Assembly (NCBI GenBank): GCA_007570785.1
Contig: ML664183.1
Span: 19,869,047-19,933,046 of the forward strand
DNA: 64,000 nt
Reading direction: 5' to 3'
Source of the DNA: Antilocapra americana
Taxonomy: Eukaryota; Chordata; Mammalia; Artiodactyla; Antilocapridae
Shown here piece after piece: positions 11,936-23,604 of the stretch. How positions within the stretch are numbered: the first letter of the stretch is position 1; the number at the start of each line of letters is the position of its first letter. The translations under genes and the position numbers were made by a program. The notes beneath the pieces were generated by a model, which did no database searches, was not told where the DNA came from, and was given only the letters and a program-made list of their open reading frames with translations.

Positions 11936-12069
11936 TATCAGTAGTAGATAAGATTTTCTTTTTCAGGGACTCATGAGCAGAAAGTACCCTGGCAACAAGT
12001 GTCTGAATAGGAAAATCTGATAAGTGAAGGTGATAAAAGTTCAAGGAAATGAGTGAGCAAACCATAAAG

Positions 12070-12400
12070 ACTTTAAAGTGGGAGTGGTCTGTCTGGTATC
12101 TTCTGTGAGCACTGCAGAGTTAAGAGCTGGAGTGGAATAATGATAAGGGATAACATTAGAAAAATAATCAGTGGTAAGACAGTCTTATAAGTATGGACTT
12201 TGCTTGTATACTGAGATAGATAGGAGCTACTGTAGGGTTTTCAGCAGAACTAAAAACTCTGGTTAGACGTTGGGGTTAATTCTGGCTACAGTGTTGAGAA
12301 TAGTCTGTAGGGGACAAATAAAGAAGCAAAGGGCTCACTGTTTTTGACTAGTGTTGAGAGAAATGTTTTTGCCATTGGAAAGTCACTTGGAAACCCAAAG
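12070..12400 (+). mobile_element. Possible L2 LINE fragment
   Basis: The stretch GTGTTGAGAATAGTCTGTAG and its surroundings resemble the L2 3' region. Divergence is high, so the assignment is tentative. Confidence 0.4.
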
Positions 12401-12409
12401 TGCTCTAGT

Positions 12410-12455
12410 CGTGTTATTAAGGATCTAAAGCACGTGTTATTAAGGATCTAAAGCA
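12410..12455. repeat. Exact 23-bp tandem duplication
   Basis: Units 12410-12432 and 12433-12455 are identical and end ATCTAAAGCA. There is no mobile element in the unit. It looks like a slippage event. Confidence 0.95.
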
Positions 12456-13949
12456 TGTTTGTGATGAACATGTATATGGTTCTGTAAAAGGAAGGCTCAT
12501 AAAGGTGCAGGGAATGTTGCTTACTATGCTTGCTTAGGGTCAATTCTCTGCAGATGATTTTAGCATTGGGATGAAGAAGTAGATCATTTGGAGAAGAAAA
12601 AAATATTTGGAGGTTGAAGTAAACTCCACTGAGATGCAAAATGATGATCAGATATGGGACCAGTTAGTTGGACAGCAATGATTGTATGGTAAGCATTTTC
12701 TCTTTATTCAGTTAGATAAACATTGATTCTGACATCCAGATCCTTGAAAAAGGTTGACATGTACCTGTTTATGTTGAAATTAGACCAAAGCCTTTTGAAA
12801 GTAACTGAAGTATTTGATGCCCTGATACTCTGTACATTGAACATTATATTGGGGAGCTCTGATCAAAAAGAAACTCAGCTCTGGAAGGCCTTGAATTCAG
12901 AGAACCTGTAAACACGTGTTTTTGTGTATGTGGGTGTGCATCTATGGCCAGCGATATGATAATAAATGGGTAATAAATAGAAATGATAAAAAATAATTTG
13001 CAAGGGAATAATATCAACAAAACTTCATATTATCCAGAATAATGATGGAAAATAGTAATATTTCAAGTTCACATCAGGTAGCCAAGTTTGCAGGATTTTA
13101 GTATTCTTTTTTGAGGTTACTTTTGATTTTCTTCTTCATAATTGTCATGACATCTTCAAACAATATGCAATTCTTCAGCTCTGCCTCTGTCTTGTTCAAA
13201 TGCTGTCCTTTATACTCTGTTAGAAATCTTTGAACTTATTTTCACTTTTCAAGTATTTGTATATCAATTTTCTAATTATTTGACTCTTCTAGGACTGAGT
13301 ATTCATTTAATATTTATCATTTTATTAACTGAATTTTTGATTGCTTATTGCATTTCACTTCTGCTTATGTTCTCTTTTGTAGTATATTTCTCTAAGACTT
13401 TTGCAAGAACAAGGCAATGACAATTGATAGCACAAAAATTTATTAGTTGTTTCCTTTCTGTTAGAGATCAGCATTTTCTAAAAACTGGTGTTCATGAAAC
13501 CTATTTTTTTTTCAGCTTTTTCATTATGTTAATTAGTTTTAACCAAATCCAGACTTTCAAATTATACATTAGGAAAAACTTTATAGTAAGTTAAATGCTA
13601 TTTTTGTCATTGATTTTTTTAATCATTTTAAATATGAGAAGAATCTCACAAGTGCCAAATTATAAGATCAACAAATGTTAAAGAAATGGTGAAAAGTGTG
13701 TTTTAACTGAGATAAAGAGAATTGAAGTAATTATACAGGGTTGTTCAATTCTGTAAATTCCATGGGTAAAAGCAAGTCACAAGACCAGCCATGATGAATG
13801 GGAGGGAAAACAGATTCTGCCTTTTAGAAGGAGAAGCAGATGTCTTCCTTTAATATTTATTGGGTTGAACAGTGTCTTTAGAACAATGCTATTTCTCTCT
13901 CTTTGCAGAACAGTACTTTCTCAGATTATTCTAGAGCCTCATGTGTGTT
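12456..13949. other. Gene-free interval
   Basis: AT-rich sequence with no supported gene. The short open frames here (for example 12723-12911) show no domain and lie in unconserved-looking sequence. Confidence 0.55.
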
Positions 13950-14178
13950 GGCTTCCTTGATGGCTCGGTGGGTAACAAAGCTGCCTTCAGTTCAAGAGAC
14001 TTGGGAGACACAGGAAATACAGGTTCAATCCCTAGGTGAGGAAGATCCCCTGGAGGAAGAAATGGGTAACTGACTCCAATATTCTAGTCTGAAAAATCCA
14101 TGGACAGAGGAGCCTGGTGGACTCTAGTCCATGGGGTTGCAAAGAGCTGGACATGACCAAAGCGACTTAGCATACACG
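13950..14178 (+). mobile_element. Bov-tA SINE, diverged
   Basis: The head GGCTTCCTTGATGGCTCGGT and the tail CCATGGGGTTGCAAAGAGC are clear. The head carries a small insertion between the A- and B-box regions. Confidence 0.9.
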
Positions 14179-16119
14179 TAGGCATGCTGCATTTGTGTCT
14201 GATCAGAAGCAAAGTGATTCCTTTTCCTACCCTACTCTTAACTGAAAAGTCATTGCTTATCTCCAGAATGTATGACTAAGAGAAGGAATTTGTTACTACA
14301 TCAGGCTATAGCTGCTGACCAGCTATGGTTTAAAAAGTTGTGGCTCACAGTGATTGTTCTCCATTTAAAATAAATGTTTATTGCATTTCGTTTCTGCCTA
14401 TGTTCTCATCTCAGTGTCAGTAAAGGCTTTGAGAAGTCATTTCTTCTAAAAGGGTACTTGTATGTGAAAAAGAACAGTGCTTTGACCTAGTTAGAACAAT
14501 AATTTGTAAAAGCTTTATATTTTCATGTCAGAAAAGTAGCTCTAAATAGGGAGGGATTGTAGGTGGGAAAACTGAAACCCACAGTAGTAAAGATTTATAC
14601 TAAGTTTATATTTCTTTAATTACAGGTCTAGAATTTAAAAAAAGTACTTTCATTAAACAGTTCTATTTATTTCTTTTTTATTCCATTATTTCTATAAATG
14701 CCATTGCATTTGAAGCAGGATGTAATACTCTTTTGGTAAACGGTAAACTGAGACATAGTTGTATAAATTACTTGATCAAGCCACAATATTTGTGATTGAA
14801 CTAAACTATTTACTGTAGTTTAAGACACTGTACTACTTTTATTCTTTGAGACCTTTTTTTTTTTAATTTGAAAAGATTCTGTCTTCTTTTATCCTCCCAC
14901 TTATGTAACTGTTTTAGACTATCAAAGTCTTTCAAATATGAGCAATTCTAGGATAAATACCTAAGCTATGACCGTCCCAAATTAATAATCAGCCCTTAAA
15001 AATGATGCAGACTATGGTTAATTTTTCTCCTCAAATACATGAACTCATTTTCTCTTTGACTCTTGTTTTGACAATAATTCAAAGAAAAAAATATCATGAA
15101 AAGAGATAGAGTGAAGGGGATGATTTATAGTTCAGGTTGCAACAGGCATATCTATACAGTATTCAATTAGTTCGAAAAGCTAGGAGCTGTAAAGTAAAAC
15201 AAGATCATCCTGCCTTGAAAAGGGCAAGTTTGTTTGGGTTTTGGCATATTGCTTCTATGAATTTATATTAATAATTTAATGGCAATGATATGGGAAGAAG
15301 CATAGACGAGTGAGGAGGTGATTATTATTCTACATTGAAAGGCTTCTCTGTGTGTGTGTTCACACTTTCCCTTGGAAAAGGAGCTTGATTATTCCATTTC
15401 TTTATAGTAAAATAGAGCAGAGTAGACTTTCTATTTCTTAAAGCAGAGTCCTTTGTGGAAGCCTGATTTTAAAAATGGAAAGCAATCAAATTGCGGGGAG
15501 GGTGGTCTAAACACTTGGTTTAGGCTCCCTTAAAAATGCTATCTACCACAAGGGGACCACATGAGGCTACTTCTTCCATAGTTTTCAATACTATATTTCG
15601 TGAATGTTGTCACTGATGACAAAAATTTAGAAGTTAACAGTATGAGAACTAAAAAGAAAGCACTGGAATTTGGCAATTGTAGCAAGGACTGAGAGAGAAA
15701 GAGAGACAAAGAGAGAGACCGAGAGAAGATAGTAAGAAGTTATGGAAAAACCTGAATGAACTTTTTGGCCAACTCAGTATGAGCTCATTATGTACTTGAG
15801 AACTTAGTAAGCACAATTCATAGTGTGGATCTCCTGATGAAAGATGGGGTTGTTGATTGGCAAAGTTTTTATTTTTAATCTTGAGTTCCAGTAGTGTTTT
15901 AGAATCAATGATTGCAATATTCAGTTTATACTTTTTTTTCATTAGTAGGAGGGGTATGATATGAATTCTTGTTTATTTAGATCTAGAACTGGTGTGTACA
16001 GATACAACTTGTAAGCAGTAAGTTTTGGAATTGGAATTATATCTCAACCCTGTTGCCAAGTAGATCATGTTCATGTTGAAAAAGACAAAATGAACAGGCA
16101 AAGTAAATAAAAAGCAAGC
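14179..16119. other. Gene-free interval with a GA-rich tract
   Basis: The only structured element is a purine-rich GA tract at 15684-15730. The open frame opposite it (15649-15942) is a composition artefact. Confidence 0.55.
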
Positions 16120-16725
16120 TAGTTTAAGATTCTTAGTAGGTCCATAAGGGAAAAGTTACAGAGTAACTAAGATAAAGTTAACACTATAGATAAGAAGACA
16201 GAGAAGGCGTCCCTAAAGGATATAACATTTGAAGTGAGACTGCCACAGTGCAAGAGTCAACTATACAAAGTCTGTTGGGGAACAAGAAATGAGAAGCTTC
16301 TAAGGAATGAGTTTGGCATATTTGAAGGATAAAATCAGGTCAAATTGCTGGAGTACATGAGATAAGGAGAAAACATAATGATCTGGGCTTCTCTGGTGGT
16401 GCTGGAGGTAAAGCACCTGGTTGCCAGTGAAGCAGATGTAAGAGATGTGGGTTTGATCTCTGGGTCAGGAAGATCTGGAGGAGAGCATGGTGACTCACTC
16501 CAGTGCTCTTGCCTGAGAACCCCGTGGACAGAAGGAGTCTGGAAGGCTAGGTTGATAGGGTCGCAGAGTGGGACACAACTGAAGCAACTTAGCATGTACA
16601 CATAATGATTTTAGACTATAGAATTAAGCTGGACCCAGGTCACATAAAATCTTTTCCACTTTGCTAAGGAGGAATTGGGATTTTGTTCAAAGAGAAGCTA
16701 CTGAAATGCTCTAAAGTTGGGAAAC
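16120..16725 (+). mobile_element. Possible L2 LINE, interrupted
   Basis: The flanks of the SINE at 16383-16599 look like L2 3'-region sequence: ATAACATTTGAAGTGAGACT before it, and AGGAATTGGGATTTTGTTCA after it. The assignment is tentative. Confidence 0.4.
16383..16599 (+). mobile_element. Bov-tA SINE with TSD
   Basis: The head is GGGCTTCTCTGGTGGTGCTGG and the tail includes GTCGCAGAGTGGGACACAAC. A perfect 10-bp TSD, ACATAATGAT, lies at 16373-16382 and 16600-16609. Confidence 0.94.
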
Positions 16726-16740
16726 TGATAGCTTGTTTTA

Positions 16741-17290
16741 TTTTTTTTTTTTACTATTATTATGTTCACTTTTATTTATTAGGTGTCACTAAAGCTTAAG
16801 AAATTCATATTTCATACTATGCTTCTTCAAACTTTATTAAATTATTTATAAATAATGCACATCTATGAATGTTAGTATATAAAATTATGCATCTTTCAAA
16901 ACTATTTCCAAAAATCAATAATTTCCTATGAAACAGGTAAAGAAGAGCTCAGCTTCCCTCCATGGTGCTAATAGCAAAAACAAACAGACAGAGACTTTAA
17001 AATAAAAACACTGGATTAAAATGTAGATTAGTACAGAACCTCAGGTCCTTAACAAAAGAAATTTAAGTGGTTTATAAGAATAAGGCAAATATAAACATAA
17101 GAAACAAATTAAGAATATAGAATTATTATCCTACAGTCATTTTTATTAGATGTCATGTGAAAGGAAAGAAAAACTGAGATCACAAAGCTAGGTGTGTTGA
17201 CATAGAGAAAGACAACAAAATGATGAAAGCAAGTTAGAGTTTACCATGACCAGTTAAACTAGGTAAAATATTATCTCTATATATTTGAGA
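16741..17290 (-). pseudogene. 3'-UTR retrocopy of unidentified transcript
   Basis: A perfect 15-bp TSD, TGATAGCTTGTTTTA, lies at 16726-16740 and 17291-17305. The left edge is a 12-nt poly(T), and AATAAATAAA sits on the minus strand at 16771-16780, about 20 nt from the tail. The 550-bp insert therefore is a reverse-transcribed, polyadenylated RNA inserted by L1 machinery. It matches no repeat family I know, and no long frame remains on the sense strand, so it is probably a 5'-truncated 3' UTR. The parent gene is unknown to me. Confidence 0.85.
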
Positions 17291-17305
17291 TGATAGCTTG
17301 TTTTA

Positions 17306-18315
17306 AATGGTTGCTCTAGAATTCTGATGAATTCATTATATCTTGACACCTAATTCAAATTGTTATTGAAAATGATGAAAGGAGAAATTAAAACTCTGGA
17401 ATGACAATTTTTAAACTGGGAAAACATGGTAACAATTATGGTTAATTGTGGTTATTGTATTGGGGAGAATTTTGGCTTTGAGGTAGAAAATATTCTTTCT
17501 CTGGGGTAATTTCCTATCTATCTAGATATTCTCACTTTAAAGAAACATTCTTTTCCCAGAGCAGAGATTAGTCCATTCAGCTGGAACTTTTTAAGATAAA
17601 TGTTTCATATTCAAAGTTTAAAATAAATGACTCTTGAGAGAAGGAAAGAAATAGTCATTTTCAGTTAAAATCAAATAGTTCCTCCTTTTTTCAGTTAAGT
17701 CATTCTCCAGTTAGAAAGCAAAAGGAGAATAAAAAGAGAGAGAAAGAAATACTTAGTTGACTCATCAAGGAAAAGAGTTTAATGTCTGAATAAATGAACC
17801 AGATAAAAAGAACCTTTGGTATAGTCGAAGGGTAATGAATGATTATCTTTTTGGAAATACATTTGGAAATGTTTGAAATGACAAAACTTTTTACTACAAA
17901 TAGGAATACTGAACATATTTATTTTTAAATGGTGAGTAAATGTCATTTGATAAACTTTTTTGAATCCTCTTGTTTTGGTGTAATATCATTTAAGCATTCT
18001 CATTTAGATAAACTTAAAATTCTAAAACTCAAAACTAGGTTGTCATGTAAGTAAATTAACATTATGTCCTTTATTTTAAATATTTTTCCTTTTGTGGAAA
18101 TGTGAGACAAGTATGATGTTCATATTTCTTTAATGAAATACATGTATGAAAAATCACCAGTAATTTAGCCTGTGTATGGGATAGTCTTTCTTTTTGTTCT
18201 TTTAAATTTGCTCTAATATTTCTCAAGTTGTGTTTTGTATATGTTTCAAATGAGCCCTCTAGAACTCAAGTCATAAATCACTTGTAATTCTAGTGGAGTG
18301 ATGGAGATCTTAGTG
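17306..18315. other. Gene-free interval
   Basis: AT-rich with no supported gene or repeat. A direct 10-bp repeat TAGTGGAGTG occurs at 18291-18300 and 18311-18320, just before the next SINE. Confidence 0.55.
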
Positions 18316-18650
18316 GAGTGCTGTGCTGTGTGTGCCTAGTCGCTCAGTCATGTTCGATTCTCTGCTGTCTCATGGACTGTAGCCTGCCAGGCTCTTCTGT
18401 CTGTGTGGATTCTCCAGGAAATACTGGAGTCGGTTGCCATGCCCTCCTCCAGGGGATCTTCCCAAACCAGGGATCGAACCCAGGTCTCCAGCATTACAGG
18501 CAGATTCTTTACCTTCTGAGCCACTAGGGAAGCCTAAGAATACTGGTGTGGGTAACCTATCTCTTCTCCAGCAGATTTTCCTGGCCCAGGAATCAAACCA
18601 GGGTCTCTTGCATTGCAGGCATATTCTTTACGAGAGTTACCAGGGAGTAG
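18316..18650 (-). mobile_element. Composite tandem Bov-tA SINE
   Basis: On the minus strand a partial unit (tRNA head plus about 50 nt of Bov-A, 18537-18650) is followed by a full Bov-tA (18316-18532). Each head has its own B-box complement (CGAACCCAGGTCTCCAGCAT, AAACCAGGGTCTCTTGCATT). The same architecture recurs at 20529 and 37545. Confidence 0.88.
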
Positions 18651-20528
18651 TGACAAGGAGGTGAAGATAATTAAGCTAAAATTACCCATTAAAAGTGAAT
18701 CTGCCAGTGTTTTCCATAGTGATGTACCTGAGACCTTGAAGCACTTCACCATATCAAGAAAAATGTGTTTTTCCTCTGAAATGAAACTCACAGGTGTTAG
18801 GTCCTTAAAAATTATAGCTTTCTGAAGTCTTTGGTAAATATGTCTTCCTAGATCCTAAAAACTGACATATACTGGCACCCTCTAAATCTTAAACATGTCA
18901 AGAGACAACTGAAATATCCCTTAAGGAAAACATAATGTTGCTTTTTAAAGTTTTGCTTTACAGGGTGTATAGAGCTATAAAATATTATTTTACCATAAAA
19001 ATGATTCTGTCTTTACACTTATACTTCAGTGCTATCAGAGCCTACTTATGTGACTATAAACACGTAGGAAGGATAGGACTCATATATAAATGCTGTGTGT
19101 TTTTCTGAATTACACAGATTATACTGATTACACAGAAAAGCAAAATGGTTTCATTGGCAAGATGAGCCTGTAACCACTGCCTTCTTTATTTTTTAAATAG
19201 TTTGGCTATTTCTGGAAGCTCCTCCGCACACACATTCTAGATCCCAGGCATATACCATTTAGGGTGCCTAAAACTGCTCATTCTGAATAAAACCTGGTAT
19301 GCCCTACTTTGACCTTGGCAAAAAGTTGTCTTTTAAATTTTGATTTTATACTATTGCTTCTTATCTTGCTCTAAGGATTATAAAATACCTTTTTATAATC
19401 AGTCTCACTAGAAACATAATGACTGTGAATGATAGCACGTGTTACTAGTTAAGAAGACCTAGGAGTTTGAAATGGTTTTATCTAGAAATTCAAAAATGTG
19501 GAGCTCTGAGCATTGGACTTTTAGATATAGTATCATACTCAGGTGAAAGAAACCCGCCTTTAGCATAATTCTACTACAAAGATGGCATTTATTCTATTTG
19601 GATTAAAGCTGACCTATCTGAAATCGCTGTTCTAGCTATGCTGATGGAAGTTATAAAACATATGGCTGCAGTCCTAACAGGAACATTGAAGGAACATGGG
19701 GAAATAAGTGATTATAATAGATTTTATTCTTAAAGGTGTAGTTGAAAGAGAGAAGTCAGTTTTTGCTACATTTTCAGGTGGAATGCTGTATCTGAGAAAG
19801 TGTGTGTGTACAAAGGCTAAAATGTAGAGTGGAAAGAAAAATGGCCTAGCTATTTTTATATTAAAAAAACTTTTATGTTTATTCTTATATGCTCTTATAG
19901 TTTAAGTAACGTTGAATTTATGTGGAAGATGTAATTGATATATATCACCTAGCAATGTTGTGATGAAAGGCTCAGATTGCTCTAGATCATATTGAAGCCC
20001 AAGGACTTCAGCCATATCAAAAGCTCATTAGAAGGTCAGGCACTGTGAGTGGCATGTATAGAAGTAGGTGATATCAGAATTGGGTGTTCCCACCATGACA
20101 GCTACTGTGAACAATAAGAAAGACAATTAAGAAATTATATGCATAAATCAGCAAAATACACAGTGTATTCATTATACAACTATCAATTTGAAAGTTTTCA
20201 TTATACATGTCAATGCCTTATTTATAAGAGTAGGGAATCATAAGCAGGCTACTATAGAAAACAGTTGTATAGGTTTCAGAAAAAGAAACTTATAAAACTG
20301 TAGTATAATATTCTATATAACTGGGAAATTTTGCTTTCCATAAAATGATTGATGTTTTGATACAAAAGTTGTCAATGTAAATGATAATAATGATTTATAT
20401 TTATTAAGGAGATTTTGGTTCTTCTTAAATATTATTTCATATAAAATTTCACCAGAAGCCTCATTTTACGAATGGGGAAACTAAGAAACAGAGAGAGTAG
20501 TAATTCTTCCAAGGTCACAGGAGTTGTT
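18651..20528. other. Gene-free interval
   Basis: No gene or clear repeat is seen. The sequence is AT-rich throughout. Confidence 0.55.
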
Positions 20529-20843
20529 GTGAAAGTGAAAGTCACTCAGTTGTGTCTGAATCTTTGTGACCCTATGGACTATACAGTCCATGGAATTCTC
20601 CAGGTCAGAATACTAGAGTGGGTAGCCTTTCCCTTCTCCAGGGGATCTTCCCAACCCAGGGATCGAACCCAGGTCTCCCACATAGCAGGCGGATTCTTTA
20701 CCAGCTGAGCCACAGGGAAAGCCCAAAAATACTGGAGTGGGCAGCCTATCCCTTCTCCAGTGGATCTTCCTGACCCAGGAATTGAACCAGGGTCTCCTGC
20801 ATTGCAGTCAGATTCTTTACCAACTGAGCTATCAGGGAAGCCC
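20529..20843 (-). mobile_element. Composite tandem Bov-tA SINE
   Basis: The sequence starts GTGAAAGTGAAAGTCACTC (complement of the TTTCAC tail). It runs through one complete unit to GGAAAGCCC at about 20723, then a second head unit ending CAGGGAAGCCC. It abuts the BovB 3' end that starts at about 20853. Confidence 0.9.
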
Positions 20844-20852
20844 TACATGATT

Positions 20853-21400
20853 TGCTGTTCAATCACTATGTCATGTCAGACTCTTTGTCACCCTGTGGAC
20901 TGCAGCATAGCAGGCTTCAATGTCCTTCACTATCTCCCAAAGATTGCTCAAACTCATGTCCACTATGTAGATTATGCCATCCAATCATCTCATCCTCTGT
21001 TGCCTCTTCTCTTTCTTCCTTCAATCTTTCCAAGAATCAGGGTCTTTTCCAATAAGTTGGCTCTTCATATCAGGTGGCCAAAGTATTGGAGCTTCAGCTT
21101 CAGCATCAGTCCTTTCAATGAATATTCGGGGTTGGTTTCCTTTAGAATTGGCTGGTTTGATCTCCTTGCAGTCCAAGGGACTCTCAAGAATCTTCTCTAG
21201 CACCAGCATTTGAAAGCATCATTCTGTGCTCAGCTTTCTTTATGGTCCAACTCACAGCAGTACATCACTATTGGAATAACCATAGGTTTGACTATACAGA
21301 TCTTTGTCAGCAAAGTGATGTCTCGACTTTTTAATACACTGTCTAGGTTTTTATAGCTTTCATTCCAAGGAGCAAGCATCTTTTAATTTCATGGCTGCAC
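20853..21400 (-). mobile_element. BovB 3' end, 5' truncated
   Basis: Minus-strand BovB runs from the terminal region (complement CAGACTCTTTGTCACCC) through the C-terminal coding block to the part opposite CATGGCTGCA. Several indels and stops break the C-terminal frame. Confidence 0.9.
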
Positions 21401-23021
21401 TAATATGACTAATAGTTTAAAAATAAACATGATTTACAGTATACCAACTAACTGTGGAGCCCCTTGTCTAACTATGTACTATGGTATGTGGCCTCCTTGG
21501 AAAATAAATAGTTCTTCCTGATCAATCACTTAAAGTTTAAATAAGAAAGAAGTCACTTCAGATGAAAAAAAATAAAATTAACCAACTTAAACTCTAAAGT
21601 AAAAGTCTAAAAATGAACTGGATAGAGTCTGGTATATTTCTGGTATAATTGAATAACAGAATTATATAAGAAAAACTGAATTTTCTTAAATATACAAGTA
21701 AGAACAGATGCTTATTGACATACAATCAGCTTTAAATATTATCAGATGGGAATTTAACCATTAGGTTATTATACATAATATGCAGGTTTAAATTTTCAGT
21801 TGTAATAACTCTGTAAAACAATCTGCCAAAGTGCAAATTGCTTTGTTTTTTTTTTTTGGCAGGCAATTTAGGGCTAAAAGAAACTCCTTAATATACAGCT
21901 TTTTTGCATATTGATCAGTTCTGTGGTTAGTAAGGAAATTATTAAAACTCTGAGAATATTGCCCTGTTAGTTTAATATGAATGCAAATTTTACTAACTTA
22001 AGTCTCTGTTTGGCTTCAGGGATTTTTTTGAATGTGTGTATTTGAACGTGGATGTGACCTCACTTGTACATGGCTGACCAATTTTATTTACTTTGGGTCA
22101 TCTCTCTTTCAGACAAATACTTTGAAGTTTGTCTTTGGATGGAACTTAGAGAGAGATGAAAATTTAAGAGAAGCAGCACTGTGTGGTGAGCTTGGATTTC
22201 GATTATATCTTTTGATTAGATAATGAGATCAGGGACCCACCAGTAAAGTATTGACTTCAGGGTGACAAGACTGAGTCGCTCCAGAGGCAGAATGTGGGGA
22301 ACTCATTTGCTTTTCCTCTGAGTTTCATCTTCTTCATCCATCAACTGGGGAGGGAGGAGATTGATGTGAATGAGGTGATTTCTAAAGTCCTATTCCACTA
22401 CACAGTTCTATTATTTTGTATCTGGCTCTGCCTTCTGAAGTTATTTTCCTTTTTACAAAGTGAGAATTGAGACTGCCTGCATCTATACAGCTTACCTATG
22501 AGACTAACAACTAAGGATGCCTTCATCAATATGACTTTACGCTTTGTTTCAGGAAATTCTTACCCAGGTAGATAAGACTGTGAACCAGTAAATGCCTTAT
22601 TTGCTGCAGTAGCTTGTTAAAAATCAGTTTATACAAATAATAGACTGCTCAAACAGCCTTCTTCTTAGGACAATAGTTGTTTATCTGCACAGCTTTGTTC
22701 TCATGACAACAAAAAGATTGCTTTAACAGGCACGCTGCAGTGGTTTGCCTATTCAGACTCATTTCAACATCCTCACCTCTCTGTTTCAATCAAATCCTAA
22801 ACCATTATTTTGTGAATGTTAAATTCCATTTAGATACCTAGTGAAATGCCCATTCAAACTACTCGAGGTTAGTCCTCAAACTGTGTAAATATCAGTCCTG
22901 GATCCCCATCACTTTAAAAATCAAGAAATATTTTGTTCAGGTAGGGCTGCCATTTATTTCAGAGATGATAAACCCAGCATTACTTGAGCACTGAATTACC
23001 CTTATGGGTCTTATTGGGAAT
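21401..23021. other. Gene-free interval with a possible MIR
   Basis: The stretch 22250-22440 resembles a MIR-family SINE: GAGTTTCATCTTCTTCATCC followed by GAGGTGATTTCTAAAGTCC. That call is weak. The rest holds nothing I recognise. Confidence 0.4.
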
Positions 23022-23163
23022 TGGAGGTCAATTTTTGTTTCAATTTTTCTTTACTTTATTGTGTTGGTTTTGCCATACATTGACATGAATCCACCATGCG
23101 TATACATATGTTCCCCCTCCAGAACCCCCCTCCCTCCTCCCTCCCGATTCCCTCCCCCTGGGT

Positions 23164-23604
23164 TGCCGGAACCAGCTGGCAAAATCGCACGGTCGAGAAC
23201 GCAACGACCAAGCACCTGAGAAAAATGAAGACACTCAAAAGATGGGGTTGAGAGGAGCAGAGGGAAACTCCAAAGAGCTTCTCACTACTGCCACTTTATT
23301 ATAGCTGATTAACAGTATATATACATTTTTCTGGTTACTAGCAAGCTTGAGGGAGCAGTTAACGATAAACTTTAAGAATGCCTTTGATATGGTCAGCACA
23401 TTATTAAGCAGGGGAAAAACAGACCCGCATACGTCAGGCGTCCAAGAAAACAGAGTAAATGGGAAAAAGGTCATCAGGCTGTTTTTCCTGTCATGGCGCT
23501 TGATCTTAGTCAATGAAAAGGCGTCAGGGTGGCGGGACAAAGAGAGGTTTTCAGGTCCTCTCTTAGGGCCGATTGGGGGATGGAAAACATCCCGGCTCCC
23601 CGCA
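23164..23604 (-). mobile_element. Solo LTR, betaretrovirus-like (ERV class II)
   Basis: The 441-bp element has TG...CA ends on both readings and a perfect 6-bp TSD, CTGGGT, at 23158-23163 and 23605-23610. Six-base duplications are typical of class II (ERV-K-like) integrases. The minus strand is the transcription sense. It begins TGCGGGGAGCCGGG, has a TATA-like GTATATATAC at 23315-23324 and AATAAAG at 23294-23300. There is no internal coding region, so the provirus recombined away between two LTRs. Confidence 0.92.
23294..23324 (-). promoter_or_regulatory. LTR TATA box and poly(A) signal
   Basis: TATATATA at 23315-23324 and AATAAA at 23295-23300 on the minus strand are only about 15-20 nt apart. 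Such closeness implies a very short R region, as known for betaretrovirus-type LTRs. Whether it is used is not shown by the sequence. Confidence 0.55.

Noticed and set aside
20529..20843. tRNA-like heads of Bov-tA as tRNA genes
   Set aside because: The heads keep A/B-box-like motifs but lack an acceptor stem and are fused to Bov-A tails, so they are SINEs.
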